A stretch of 64,000 nucleotides of DNA from Halobacterium wangiae (GTDB lineage: Archaea > Halobacteriota > Halobacteria > Halobacteriales > Halobacteriaceae), in assembly GCF_021249345.1 (NCBI RefSeq), contig NZ_CP089588.1, positions 496,001-560,000 on the forward strand, written 5' to 3'. The notes under the pieces were generated by a model. The model was not told the DNA's origin and did not search any database. It saw nothing but the letters and a program-made list of their open reading frames with translations. Shown here in pieces: positions 1 to 8,742 of this stretch; within the stretch, counting starts at the first letter, position 1; every line of letters starts with the position of its first letter. The translations under genes and the position numbers were made by a program.

Positions 1-1237
1 ACAGCCACGGCGTCCCGAGACTGCTCGCGAACGCGCCCGCGCCGCGGCGGTACTCGTCGAGCGCGTCGGCGCCCATCACCCACCCCACGAACAGCAGCAG
101 GCCGAGGAGGCCGGCGGTCAGCAGGAGGTCGACGAGCGTGCTGGCGACGAAGTCGAAGAGCTCCGGGTCGAGCGCGCAGACGGTGCCCGTGACCGCGAAG
201 AGGGCGGTGAGCCCTGCCGTCGCGGTCCGCCGCGTCACGCCGTACTCGTCGACGAGGAACGACACGGGGATCTCGAGCATCGAAATCGAGGAGGAGAGCG
301 CAGCGAGCACGACGGCGCCGAAGAAGACGGCGCCGACCACCTGGCCGTACGGGAGCGCGGCGAACGCGCCCGCGAGACTGACGAACAGCGAGCCCGGACC
401 GCCCCCACCCACGCCGACGCCGAGCGCGAACAGGATGGGGAAGACGACGAAGCCCGCGAGCAGGCCGACGAGCGTGTTGAAGCCCGCGATGGCGGTACCG
501 TCGGTCGCGAGCGAGCGGTCCTCGCCGAGGTAGGAAGCGTAGGTGAGCATCGTGCCCGCGCCCAGCGACAGCGTGAACAGCGCCTGGCCGGCGGCGGCGG
601 GGAGGATGGAGAGGAAGTTCGCCTGCAGGTAGCCGAGGTCCGGCGAGAGGAAGAACGCCAGCCCCTCGCCCGCCCCGTCGAGGCTGACGCCCCACGCGGC
701 GAGGCCGACGAGCAACACGACGAGCGCGGGGACCATCACCTTCGCCGCCACCTCGATGCCGCGCTGGACGCCGCGGAGGACGACGAACGCGGTGAGACCG
801 AGGAAGAGGAGGTGGAAGCCCACCGCCTCGACCCCGAAGTTGACGCTCTCGAAGTATGTGGCGGGGTTCCCGAAGTAGGCGCCGCCGAAGCTAGCGACGA
901 CGTAGCGGAGGATCCACCCACCGACGACGCTGTAGAACGAGAGGAGAGCGATTGCAGTGACGACGAAGAGGTAGCCGAACCCGCTCCAGCGTCTCGACCC
1001 GGAGAGTGCGCCGAGCGCACCGACCGGGTTGCGTTCCCCCCGGCGACCGACGACGAGTTCGCCGAGGAGGCCGGGCACGCCGACGAGCAGGACGATGGCG
1101 AGGTAGACGAGGAGGAACGCCGCACCGCCGTTCTCTCCGGTCATCCACGGGAACCGCCAGAGGTTCCCGAGGCCGACGGCGCTCCCGACGGCCGCGAGGA
1201 TGAACCCGAGCCGCGTCTTCCAGGATTCGCGAGTCAT
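1..1237 (-). CDS. Na+-dependent symporter, NSS (SNF) family, partial (C-terminus beyond window)
   Basis: The start codon is at 1237 and the frame stays open to base 1, so the C-terminus lies outside the window. The N-terminus carries the NSS hallmark in the first helix (GSAVGLGNLWRFPW, about residues 14-27) followed by GGAAF and repeated long hydrophobic helices. NSS proteins are LeuT-fold inner-membrane carriers that use Na+ to import amino acids or related solutes; the substrate cannot be read from the sequence. It is a tandem paralogue of the next gene on the same strand and matches it closely in the first helices, so the pair probably arose by duplication. The gap between them is 138 bases, enough for an own promoter. 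Confidence 0.9.
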   Translation of the reverse strand, partial: MTRESWKTRLGFILAAVGSAVGLGNLWRFPWMTGENGGAAFLLVYLAIVLLVGVPGLLGELVVGRRGERNPVGALGALSGSRRWSGFGYLFVVTAIALLSFYSVVGGWILRYVVASFGGAYFGNPATYFESVNFGVEAVGFHLLFLGLTAFVVLRGVQRGIEVAAKVMVPALVVLLVGLAAWGVSLDGAGEGLAFFLSPDLGYLQANFLSILPAAAGQALFTLSLGAGTMLTYASYLGEDRSLATDGTAIAGFNTLVGLLAGFVVFPILFALGVGVGGGGPGSLFVSLAGAFAALPYGQVVGAVFFGAVVLAALSSSISMLEIPVSFLVDEYGVTRRTATAGLTALFAVTGTVCALDPELFDFVASTLVDLLLTAGLLGLLLFVGWVMGADALDEYRRGAGAFASSLGTPWL

Positions 1238-1375
1238 TGGGTAGCGTTGCGACCACCCCCATTTGAGGGTTTTGACCGACGATTCCACAATCTGTCGAGA
1301 GTACGTCCTTTCGCTCCCGAGCGGGGACGCTGGTCCGTCGAGTTCACGGCCAATCCGGGACGACGGTGACGATTC

Positions 1376-2725
1376 CTAGATCGCCGGCAGCGGAATGTCG
1401 GGCGCGGGGAAGATGGAACTCACGCCGAGGTACAGCGTCACGAACACGCCCAGGAGGACGAACGTCCGGATGGACCAGAGCCACGCGGTGGCGAACGTCT
1501 CGCCGCCGCCGGTCCCCTTCTTCAGTTCGTCGACGGCTTCGGGGCCGTACACCCAGCCGACGAAGACGACGCCCAGCAGCACGGACAGCGGGAGGAGCAC
1601 GCTGTACGCGAGGTCGTCGAACCAGCCGAGCCACGCGGTGTTCCACGCGGAGAGGCTCCCGACGGCGAACAGGCCGCCGGCGAAACCGAAGGCGACGGTG
1701 GGACGACTCGCGCCGTAGTTGTCCACGAGGTAGGAGGTGACGACCTCGAGCAAGCTGATGGCCGAGGAGAGCGCGGCGATGAGGACGACGCCGAAGAAGA
1801 CGACGCCGAGGGCCTGCCCCGCGGCGCCGAGGTCGGCCAGCGCCGAGGCGACCGAGACGAACAGCGCGCCCGGGCCGCCGCCCGCCGCAGTGTCCGGGAT
1901 GCCGTCGAACTGCACGAACAGCAGCGGGATGACGACGAGACCCGCGAGCAGGCCGACGAACGTGTTCAGCACGACGATGAGGCTCCCGTCGGCGGGGAGG
2001 CTGTCGACCTCGCCGAGGTAGGAGGCGTACGTGATCATCGCGCCCATCCCGAGCGACAGCGAGAAGAACGCCTGCCCGACGGCGAACGGGACGATGCTCT
2101 CGAGGTTGGCCGCGATGTAGTCGAAGTCCGGCGAGAGGTAGTAGCTGTACGCGGCAGCCGCGCCGTCGAGCGTGAACGCGTAGGCGGCGAGGCCGACGAG
2201 GATGACGACGATGGACGGCACCATCAGTTTGGTCGCCTTCTCGATGCCATCCTCGATGCCGAACGCGACGATGGAGGCGGTGAGCGCCATGAACGCGGCG
2301 TGGAAGGCGATGGCCTCCCACCCCATCGACACGCGGGCGAAGTAGTCGGCGGGCGCCGCGAAGTACGCGCCCGTCGCGCTGCCGGCGATGTACCGGATCA
2401 CCCACCCGCCGACGACGCTGTAGTAGGAGAGGATCCACAGCCCGGTGAGCAGGCCCAGCGCACCGACGACGGTCCACGCGGGGTGTTTCAGTCGGTCGAA
2501 CGCCTCGATCGCGTTGATGTTCGCGCGCCGACCGACGACGAACTCGCCGAGGATGGCCGGGAGGCCGATGACGAGTGCGGCGACGAGGTAGACGAACACG
2601 AACGCGGACCCGCCGGTGGTGGCCGTCTTGAACGGGAACTGCCAGATGTTCCCGAGGCCCACGGCGCTGCCGACGGCCGCGAGGATGAATCCGAGGCGAG
2701 TCGCCCAGGTCTCTCGTTCTGCCAT
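1376..2725 (-). CDS. Na+-dependent symporter, NSS (SNF) family
   Basis: This 449-residue membrane protein begins MAERETWATRLGF and then shows the NSS signature GSAVGLGNIWQFPF (about residues 18-31) and GGSAF. About eleven to twelve hydrophobic segments follow, the normal length and topology for prokaryotic NSS carriers of the LeuT/MhsT type. It is expected to import an amino acid or similar solute with Na+, which suits a halophile with a large sodium gradient. A TATA-like stretch (TTTTGAAC on the minus strand near 2752-2760) lies about 30 bases upstream of the start, so a leaderless transcript is likely. It is the tandem paralogue of the truncated gene at 1-1237. Confidence 0.93.
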   Translation of the reverse strand: MAERETWATRLGFILAAVGSAVGLGNIWQFPFKTATTGGSAFVFVYLVAALVIGLPAILGEFVVGRRANINAIEAFDRLKHPAWTVVGALGLLTGLWILSYYSVVGGWVIRYIAGSATGAYFAAPADYFARVSMGWEAIAFHAAFMALTASIVAFGIEDGIEKATKLMVPSIVVILVGLAAYAFTLDGAAAAYSYYLSPDFDYIAANLESIVPFAVGQAFFSLSLGMGAMITYASYLGEVDSLPADGSLIVVLNTFVGLLAGLVVIPLLFVQFDGIPDTAAGGGPGALFVSVASALADLGAAGQALGVVFFGVVLIAALSSAISLLEVVTSYLVDNYGASRPTVAFGFAGGLFAVGSLSAWNTAWLGWFDDLAYSVLLPLSVLLGVVFVGWVYGPEAVDELKKGTGGGETFATAWLWSIRTFVLLGVFVTLYLGVSSIFPAPDIPLPAI

Positions 2726-2883
2726 TGTGTCCAGTTCGTACCGGCCAGTCCGTTCAAAAGCCGTTCGAATCGATAGACTCCAGTGCGGTTACAGGTCGCC
2801 TGCTGTCCGTTCGACGACGATTCCAGGGATGTTTCATCAGTGGCCTGTCGCGTCGGTCGAGTCGACGACGCCTGTTCGGAGTG

Positions 2884-3588
2884 TCACGCTTCGCCGTAGA
2901 CCGGGACGGCAGCGCCGCTGGTCGGCGGCGCGGCGTCCGAACACAGCGTCACCACGACGCGCGCGATGTCCGCGGGGTCGACCCACGAGTCGTGGTCGGC
3001 GTCGGGCATCATCTCGCGGTTGGCGGGCGTATCGATGACCGACGGCATGACGGCGTTCGCGCGCACCTCGCCGGCGTTCTCCTCGGCGATGGTCTCCGTC
3101 AGCAGGCGGACGCCGGCCTTCGACGCGCGGTACGGACCGTCGCCCTCGCCGCCCTCCAGGGACGCCCTGGCGGAGACGGAGACGATAGCGCCCGAGGACT
3201 CCTGGAGGTGCGGGAGCGCGTACTTGCTCGCGAGGAACATCGTCTTCAGGTTCACGTCGAACACCTGGTCGAACTCATCGGCGTCGGTCTCCTCGATGGG
3301 CGACCCACCCTTCCACATCCCGGCGACGTTGCAGAGGCAGTCGAGGCCGCCGTGAGCGTCCACGACGCCGGAGACGACTTGCTCGGCCGCCGTGTCGTCG
3401 GTGAGGTCGCCGCGGTAGAACGGCACCTCCCCGCGGTCGAGTTGGGTCTCCTCGCCCGGTTCAACCACGTCGGTCCCACAGACGGTCGCGCCCGCCTCGT
3501 CGAAGGCGCGACATACCGCGCTGCCGAGGGTGCCCGACGCACCGGTCACCAGCACCACGTCGCCGTCGAAGTCGAACTCCGCGTGCAT
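2884..3588 (-). CDS. short-chain dehydrogenase/reductase (SDR) family oxidoreductase
   Basis: The 234-residue protein is a classical SDR. The Rossmann glycine motif TGASGTLG sits near residues 12-19, the NVAG structural motif is in the middle, and the catalytic pair YRASK places Tyr153 and Lys157. The size is typical of NAD(P)(H)-dependent alcohol/keto reductases, but the substrate is unknown. The start at 3588 (MHAEFDFDG) was chosen because the beta-strand leading into the nucleotide-binding motif begins there; the open frame runs further upstream, but that part overlaps the divergent SdpI-like gene's promoter. The gene is convergent with nothing and stands as a single transcription unit. 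Confidence 0.88.
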   Translation of the reverse strand: MHAEFDFDGDVVLVTGASGTLGSAVCRAFDEAGATVCGTDVVEPGEETQLDRGEVPFYRGDLTDDTAAEQVVSGVVDAHGGLDCLCNVAGMWKGGSPIEETDADEFDQVFDVNLKTMFLASKYALPHLQESSGAIVSVSARASLEGGEGDGPYRASKAGVRLLTETIAEENAGEVRANAVMPSVIDTPANREMMPDADHDSWVDPADIARVVVTLCSDAAPPTSGAAVPVYGEA

Positions 3589-3676
3589 GGTGCGTACTGC
3601 CACGGCCAGCACCGTAAACGTACCCGGGGCCACGGAGACGGTGGCGCTTATGTCACCGGAGTGCAGGCTACAGCGC

Positions 3677-4315
3677 ATGGACCCCGACAGACGCCTCCTC
3701 CTGGGCGGCGGTGTGCTGGTCGCGATCGCCGCCGTCGTCAGCGTCCTCGCCCATCCCGAGATGCCCGCAGAGATGGCGACGCACTGGAACGCGAGCGGCG
3801 ACGTCGACGGCACGATGTCCCGCGAACTCGGCCTCGCGTTGCTGCCCGTGCTCGCGCTCGGCACGCTGGGCCTGTTCTACGCCATCCCACGAATCGACCC
3901 GCGCGAGGATTTCGAGAGCTTCCGGTTCGCGTACGACGCGCTGGCGCTCGCAACCGTCGCGCTCGTCGTCTGGGTCCACGGCCTCGTCGTGCTCGTCAAC
4001 CTCGGCTACGAGTTCGGTATCCTCCAGGGTCTCGCGCCCGCCGTCGGCGCCATCTACGTCCTCGCGGGCTACGTCACGGAGCGCGCCGAACAGAACTGGT
4101 TCGTCGGAGTGCGGACGCCGTGGACGCTCGAGGACGAGCAGGTGTGGACGGAGACGAACCAGCTGGTCGCACAGCTGTTCAAGGTCGGCGGCGTCGTGGC
4201 CGCGGCCGGCGCGCTCGTTCCACAGTACGCCGTCGCGTTGATCGTCGGGCCTCCTGTCGTCGCCGTCGTCGTCTCCGCCGGCTACTCGTACTACCGATAC
4301 CAGGGGACTGCGTAG
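3677..4315 (+). CDS. SdpI/DUF1648 family membrane protein
   Basis: The 212-residue protein starts with a membrane helix (LLLGGGVLVAIAAVVSVLAH) and then has the DUF1648 motif region with HWNASGDVDG, followed by further helices and a C-terminal SdpI-like part including TERAEQNWFVGVRTPWTL. The segment N(W)F(V)G(V)RTPWTL is the recognisable signature of the SdpI immunity/signalling family. In Bacillus, SdpI protects against the SdpC toxin and signals its presence; in haloarchaea no partner is known and no toxin gene is seen next to it here. It is divergent from the SDR gene with an 88-base gap, and a hairpin (4324-4371) follows its stop. Confidence 0.85.
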   Translation: MDPDRRLLLGGGVLVAIAAVVSVLAHPEMPAEMATHWNASGDVDGTMSRELGLALLPVLALGTLGLFYAIPRIDPREDFESFRFAYDALALATVALVVWVHGLVVLVNLGYEFGILQGLAPAVGAIYVLAGYVTERAEQNWFVGVRTPWTLEDEQVWTETNQLVAQLFKVGGVVAAAGALVPQYAVALIVGPPVVAVVVSAGYSYYRYQGTA

Positions 4316-4323
4316 GCCCGAGT

Positions 4324-4371
4324 CCGGTCGTGGGCCGCCAGCGACGCCGCCGTCGACGCCCGCACGACCGG
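4324..4371. terminator. hairpin downstream of the SdpI-like gene
   Basis: CCGGTCGTG at 4324-4332 is an exact reverse complement of CACGACCGG at 4363-4371, and GGC/GCC bases extend the stem after a small bulge. It begins nine bases after the stop codon and precedes sucC. A T-run is not obvious, so the role as terminator is inferred from position only. Confidence 0.35.
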
Positions 4372-4458
4372 GTAGCGGACGACGCCGAGATGGTGGCGTT
4401 CCCCCGCGGTTTCGGTACTTCTAACAGGGACTCGCCGAAACTACGTAGCGAGCCCAAT

Positions 4459-5607
4459 ATGAAACTGCACGAGTACCAGGCGAAGCAGGTCTTCGCCGAC
4501 GCGGGCATCCCGACCCCAGGGTCGGCGCTCGCTACGTCTGCCGACGAGGTAGTAGAGGTCGCCGACGACCTCGGCTACCCGGTCGCGGTGAAAGCGCAGG
4601 TACACGTCGGCGGCCGCGGGAAGGCCGGCGGTATCAAGCTGGTCGACGACGCCGAGGAGGCCCGGGAGGCCGCCGACTCGATCCTCGGGATGGACCTCAA
4701 GGGGTACACGGTCGGGAAGGTCCTCGTCGAGGAGGCCGTCGACTTCACGAACGAACTGTACGTCGGCGTCACGATGGACCGCGGCGAGGGCGAACCCGTC
4801 GCCATGGTCTCCGAGCAGGGCGGCGTCAACATCGAGGAGGTCGCCGAGGAGGACCCCGACGCCATCGCACGCGAGCACATCGACCCGGCGTTCGGGATGC
4901 ACCCGTACCAGGCCCGCAAGGCCGTCTACGAGGCCGACATCCCCCGTGACGTCGCGGGCGACGTCGCGAGCATCCTCACGACGCTGTACGACCTCTACGA
5001 GGCGAAGGACGGCTCCGACATCGAGATCAACCCGCTGATGGTCACCAGCGACGGCGACGTCGTCGCGGCGGACGCCGTGATGAACGTCGACGACGACGCG
5101 CTGTTCCGCCACCCGGACCTCGCGGAGATGGAGGACGAGGCCGCCGGCGACGACCTCGAGGCCAAGGCCAACGAGTACGGCTTCGACTACGTGCGCCTCG
5201 ACGGCAACGTCGGCATCATCGGCAACGGCGCCGGACTCGTGATGACGACGCTCGACCTCGTCGACTACTACGGCGGGGAGCCCGCGAACTTCCTCGACAT
5301 CGGCGGCGGTGCGAAGGCCGAGCGCGTGACGAACGCCCTGGACATGGTGTTCTCCGACGAGAACGTCGACTCCGTCGTCTTCAACATCTTCGGCGGGATC
5401 ACCCGCGGCGACGAGGTCGCGAAGGGCATCAACGCCGCGCTCGAACAGTTCGAGGAGATTCCGAAGCCGGTGGTCGTCCGACTCGCTGGGACGAACGCCG
5501 CGGAGGGCCGCGAGATCCTGAACGCGGACCTCGTCACCGTCGAGGAGACCCTCGAAGGGGCTGTGCAGCGCGCTGTCGAGTACGCGGACACGGAGGCAGA
5601 ACAATGA
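4459..5607 (+). CDS. sucC: succinate-CoA ligase (ADP-forming), beta subunit
   Basis: This 382-residue protein begins [12 protein letters not shown], the canonical SucC N-terminus. It has the ATP-grasp fold with [17 protein letters not shown] near residues 40-56 for nucleotide binding, EINPLMV for metal binding, and the C-terminal CoA-ligase domain with GNGAGLVM and [16 protein letters not shown]. With SucD it makes succinate and ATP from succinyl-CoA in the citric acid cycle (reversible) in the cytoplasm. The ATG at 4459 is fixed by homology; the much longer open frame upstream (from 2725) is a GC-rich shadow. The stop overlaps the sucD start by four bases (ATGA), so the two subunits are translationally coupled. 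Confidence 0.98.
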   Translation: MKLHEYQAKQVFADAGIPTPGSALATSADEVVEVADDLGYPVAVKAQVHVGGRGKAGGIKLVDDAEEAREAADSILGMDLKGYTVGKVLVEEAVDFTNELYVGVTMDRGEGEPVAMVSEQGGVNIEEVAEEDPDAIAREHIDPAFGMHPYQARKAVYEADIPRDVAGDVASILTTLYDLYEAKDGSDIEINPLMVTSDGDVVAADAVMNVDDDALFRHPDLAEMEDEAAGDDLEAKANEYGFDYVRLDGNVGIIGNGAGLVMTTLDLVDYYGGEPANFLDIGGGAKAERVTNALDMVFSDENVDSVVFNIFGGITRGDEVAKGINAALEQFEEIPKPVVVRLAGTNAAEGREILNADLVTVEETLEGAVQRAVEYADTEAEQ

Positions 5608-6473
5608 GCATTCTAGTCGACGACGACACCCGCGTCGTGGTGCAGGGCATCACGGGCGGGGAAGGCAAGTTCCACGCCGAACAGATGATCGAGTACGGGA
5701 CGAACGTCGTCGCGGGCGCCGTCCCCGGCAAGGGCGGCCAGGAGGTCGCGGGTGTCCCCGTCTACGACACCGTCGACGCCGCCGTCGAGGCGGAGGACGC
5801 CGACGCGTCGGTCGTCTTCGTCCCGCCGGCGTTCGCCGCGGACGCTGTCTTCGAGGGCCTCGACACTGACCTCGACCTCGTGGTCGCCATCACGGAGGGC
5901 ATCCCCACGCAGGACATGGCGAAGGTGAACAAGCGCCTGAGCGAGGTCGACACCCGCCTCCTCGGGCCGAACTGCCCGGGCATCATCACGCCCGGCGAGT
6001 CCAAACTCGGCATCCTCCCCGGCAACATCTTCGAGTCCGGGAACGTCGGCCTGGTCTCCCGTTCGGGCACCCTCACCTACCAGGTCGTCGACTCGCTGAC
6101 CTCGCGGGGTATCGGACAGACCACCGCCATCGGCATCGGCGGCGACCCCATCATCGGGACGGACTTCATCGACGCCCTCGAACTGTTCGAGGCCGACCCG
6201 GACACCCACGCCGTCGTGATGTGCGGCGAGATCGGCGGCGAGGACGAGGAGGAGGCCGCCGACTACATCGCCCAGAACATGGACACCCCGGTCGCGGGCT
6301 TCATTGCGGGCCGCACCGCGCCGCCGGGCAAGCGCATGGGTCACGCGGGCGCCATCGTCTCCGGTAGCGGGACGGGCACCGCGGAGTCCAAGATCAACGC
6401 GCTGAACGACGCTGGCGTCCCCGTCGGCGACACTCCCGAAGAAGTCGCCGACGACATCGAGAGCCTGCTGTAG
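5604..6473 (+). CDS. sucD: succinate-CoA ligase (ADP-forming), alpha subunit
   Basis: The 289-residue protein matches SucD in length and motifs: an N-terminal CoA-binding Rossmann domain ([13 protein letters not shown] near residues 9-21; VPGKGGQE), [14 protein letters not shown] in the middle, and the phosphohistidine loop [13 protein letters not shown] with His247. The histidine carries the phosphoryl group between succinyl phosphate and ADP. It overlaps sucC by four bases and ends the operon. The 290 bases after the stop contain a pyrimidine-rich tract (about 6482-6562) that may help termination. Confidence 0.98.
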   Translation: MSILVDDDTRVVVQGITGGEGKFHAEQMIEYGTNVVAGAVPGKGGQEVAGVPVYDTVDAAVEAEDADASVVFVPPAFAADAVFEGLDTDLDLVVAITEGIPTQDMAKVNKRLSEVDTRLLGPNCPGIITPGESKLGILPGNIFESGNVGLVSRSGTLTYQVVDSLTSRGIGQTTAIGIGGDPIIGTDFIDALELFEADPDTHAVVMCGEIGGEDEEEAADYIAQNMDTPVAGFIAGRTAPPGKRMGHAGAIVSGSGTGTAESKINALNDAGVPVGDTPEEVADDIESLL

Positions 6474-6662
6474 GCACTCGCGTTCTCCCGGTTCTCTGTC
6501 TCCCATTCTCTTCGCCTCCAGTTCTCTCCGCCTCCACCTCCGCGTCCCTGCGCTTCTCCGCCGACCAGACTGCCCCCGCTTCCCGAAGTGAGAATTCCGC
6601 TCGACTGCGTCGGAGTTCCCCGGTACTTCGCGGGTCGGCAATCGACGTAGGCCCGCCGTGAA

Positions 6663-6706
6663 CCCCGATTTATCCCGGATTAATTCGGGTTAAGCGTCGC
6701 TAATCC
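6663..6706. promoter_or_regulatory. AT-rich promoter/operator region of the small zinc-ribbon gene
   Basis: Within a GC-rich surrounding this AT-rich stretch holds two similar units in tandem, CCCGATTTAT (6664-6673) and CCCGGATTAAT (6674-6684). The second is the left half of a near-palindrome CCCGGATTAATTCGGG (6674-6689, 14 of 16 positions symmetric), and GGATTA (6677-6682) is repeated inverted as TAATCC at 6701-6706. The layout looks like a TATA region overlaid by binding sites for a dimeric regulator. This is inference from symmetry; the regulator is unknown. Confidence 0.45.
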
Positions 6707-6731
6707 AGGAGGGACTGTCTGTCCGGTTTTT

Positions 6732-6754
6732 CTTCCCCCCGACGGAAGGGGGAG
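6732..6754 (+). promoter_or_regulatory. 5'-UTR hairpin covering the ribosome-binding site
   Basis: CTTCCCC pairs with GGGGGAG across 6732-6754 (seven pairs, one of them G-T), ending seven bases before the ATG at 6761. The right arm GGGGGAG is also the only Shine-Dalgarno-like sequence, so the hairpin would hide it. A run of five T precedes the hairpin. Confidence 0.35.
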
Positions 6755-6760
6755 ACGACC

Positions 6761-6958
6761 ATGCCAACTACCGCTCCCGAGACGGACCACCACGAGTTCT
6801 GCGAGCGCTGCGACCGCGACACGCCCCACACCGTCGGCATCGAACTCCGCACCGAGAGCGAACGCTCGGAGAACGTCGAGTTCTCACGGGAACCCTACCG
6901 CGTGAGCACCTGTCTGATCTGCGACGGCACGACGGCCCTCCGGATGAACGACGCCTGA
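6761..6958 (+). CDS. small haloarchaeal zinc-ribbon protein (65 aa)
   Basis: The 65-residue protein has two CxxC knuckles, CERCDRD (Cys14, Cys17) and CLICDG near residue 53, about 35 residues apart with a beta-rich linker (VGIELRTES, YRVSTCLIC). That is the pattern of a single-zinc ribbon. Such mini zinc-finger proteins are abundant in haloarchaea and mostly of unknown function; roles in regulation or binding of RNA or DNA are guesses. It is preceded by an elaborate regulatory region (repeat units and palindrome at 6663-6706, hairpin at 6732-6754), which suggests controlled expression. It is convergent with pckA. Confidence 0.85.
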   Translation: MPTTAPETDHHEFCERCDRDTPHTVGIELRTESERSENVEFSREPYRVSTCLICDGTTALRMNDA

Positions 6959-7075
6959 ACCCGACGGTGAGGAGTCGTTCTCACCTCGAACACCGAATCC
7001 CTCCCCTTCTGACGCAGAACAGTCGCGTCCCGTAGAGCCGGTACGTTCAGCCGACGAGAATCAGTGGTCGAGTGC

Positions 7076-8584
7076 TCAGTACGCGGCGTCCCGGATCTCC
7101 TCGCGCAGGTCCTCGAACTGCCGCAGGTACTCCTGTCGTTCGGCGCGGACCGCAGCCAGCTCGCCGCGGTAGTCCTCGACGTAGTCCGGCGGGTAGAACG
7201 CCTCGATGTCCATGCCGGGGACGTGCTCGGGGATCTCCAGGCCGAGCGCGTCGTCGTGGCGCCAGTCGATGCTGTTCCGCGCGACCTCGCAGAGGATGGT
7301 GACGGACTCCTCGACGCCGACGTCCTTCGCCTCGGAACCGAGGTGGCCCGTGTTGATGACGAAGCAGTCGACGTCGTTCGCGGCGACGAGGTCGTGGAAG
7401 CGGTTGCCCTCCTCGCCCTCCGAGCCCACGATGAAGGGGTTGGTGCCGACGACCCGGATGGCCTCGCCGGCCTCGTCGGGGTCGCCCGCGCTGGTCTGGA
7501 TGGACTCGCCGAGCATGAACGCGACGGCGGCCTGCTCGGGCGTGAGACGCGCGACCGGCGGCATCACGGGGTTCCGGGTGATGAAGAACACCTGGTCGAC
7601 ATCCGGGAGGTCGATCTCCTCGTCCGCGCTCGGGAGGTCGTCGCGGCGGACGACCGCGCGGCCGTTACTCGTGAGCGTGTCGTCGTCGAAGTCGACGGTT
7701 CCGTCCTCGTCGACGGCGACGTTCTCCAGAACTGCGCGTTCGCGGGTGGCGGCGTGGTGGAGGCCCGGCTGCTCGTCGGCGTCCAGGCCGATGGTCTTGA
7801 TGTAAAGGCCGCCGCCCTCCGAGCCGGCGACGGTGCCGTCGGGCAGGAACGCGCAGACGTCGTCCTGGAGCATCTCTGCGCCCTCGGGGCCGTCGAGCCA
7901 GCAGCCGTGGCAGGTCAGCGTCGACTTGCCGGTGGCCGAGAGACCCAGGAACGCCTGGCCGACCGTCTGGAGGTCGCCGGACTCGTCCGCGACCCGGACG
8001 CGCTTGCTGCCGGCGTGGATGCCCAGGCCGCCCTGCTGCTTCGTGCGGTACATGAACAGCCGCAGGAAGGACTTCTTCGCCTCGCCCGTGTAGTCGCTGC
8101 CGAGCACGTACGTGACCCCGGCGTCCACGTCCACACGGATGCGGGTGTCGTCGTGGTCGGGGAGCTGGAGCGTCTGGAAGTCGGGCTCGCGGCCCTCCGG
8201 TGCTGGCTCGAGCAGTTTCGCCCACGCGAGCGCGATGCGGCCGTACTCCTTCGGGACGTAGAGCCGGCAGCAGAACGCGGTCTCGGGGTGGCGACCGACC
8301 ATGCGGTCGAGACAGACGAGTTCCGTCTCGTGGGCCCGTTCCTGGGCCTCGGACAGCCGCTCGCGGTCGGCCTCGGTGAACTCGTGGTCGACGGAGTTCT
8401 TCGTCCGGTCGGCGCTCCGCGACCGGAACTCGCTGACGTAGGACGGGCTTCCGTACTCCGTCGTCGTCTCCAGGTGCTCCGAGAACGCCCGGAGGTCGTC
8501 CAACGAGGGATCGTAGGTCACGTTCTCCGCTGTCCGCGGGTCGGGAAACTCGTGCGTGACGGTTTCCACCACGTGCTCGCTCAT
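7076..8584 (-). CDS. pckA: phosphoenolpyruvate carboxykinase (ATP)
   Basis: This 502-residue protein converts oxaloacetate and ATP to PEP, CO2 and ADP, the entry step of gluconeogenesis. The kinase P-loop GLSATGKSTLTCHG has its lysine at residue 220, the kinase-2 region DDVCAFLPDG follows, and the substrate-binding part FCCRLYVPKEYGRIA and the C-terminal QVFFITRNPVMPPVARLT are as in ATP-type PckA. The start at 8584 has a TATA box 27-29 bases upstream, so the mRNA is probably leaderless. Its neighbourhood with sucCD suits central carbon metabolism. Length is slightly shorter than bacterial PckA (about 540). Confidence 0.96.
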   Translation of the reverse strand: MSEHVVETVTHEFPDPRTAENVTYDPSLDDLRAFSEHLETTTEYGSPSYVSEFRSRSADRTKNSVDHEFTEADRERLSEAQERAHETELVCLDRMVGRHPETAFCCRLYVPKEYGRIALAWAKLLEPAPEGREPDFQTLQLPDHDDTRIRVDVDAGVTYVLGSDYTGEAKKSFLRLFMYRTKQQGGLGIHAGSKRVRVADESGDLQTVGQAFLGLSATGKSTLTCHGCWLDGPEGAEMLQDDVCAFLPDGTVAGSEGGGLYIKTIGLDADEQPGLHHAATRERAVLENVAVDEDGTVDFDDDTLTSNGRAVVRRDDLPSADEEIDLPDVDQVFFITRNPVMPPVARLTPEQAAVAFMLGESIQTSAGDPDEAGEAIRVVGTNPFIVGSEGEEGNRFHDLVAANDVDCFVINTGHLGSEAKDVGVEESVTILCEVARNSIDWRHDDALGLEIPEHVPGMDIEAFYPPDYVEDYRGELAAVRAERQEYLRQFEDLREEIRDAAY

Positions 8585-8610
8585 CAGTTCTGGCTACCGC
8601 CGCCGAGCGG

Positions 8611-8615
8611 TATAA
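8611..8615 (-). promoter_or_regulatory. TATA box of pckA
   Basis: On the minus strand TTATACC is centred about 28 bases before the pckA ATG at 8584. This spacing would place transcription initiation at or next to the start codon, the leaderless arrangement common in haloarchaea. Confidence 0.6.
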
Positions 8616-8742
8616 CAATGCGGTTTCTACCCGCGGCGAACTGTGCTCGTTCTGAGTAATCGGAGCCTACCGGCCCGTCCACAGGACCGCTCGCCCGCTC
8701 TCCCGAGCGAAACGCGTATGTGCCCCGCCGCGGACGCCTGAC

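Noticed and set aside
2725-4458. An N-terminal extension of sucC from the open frame beginning at 2725
   Set aside because: The frame crosses the SDR and SdpI-like genes and has no domain; the conserved SucC start [12 protein letters not shown] is at 4459.
4441-5604. A 387-codon minus-strand open frame opposite sucC
   Set aside because: Antisense shadow with valine/asparagine/leucine repeats; sucC is certain.
7064-8659. A 531-codon plus-strand open frame opposite pckA
   Set aside because: Shadow of pckA; no hydrophobic core or motif and pckA motifs are unambiguous.
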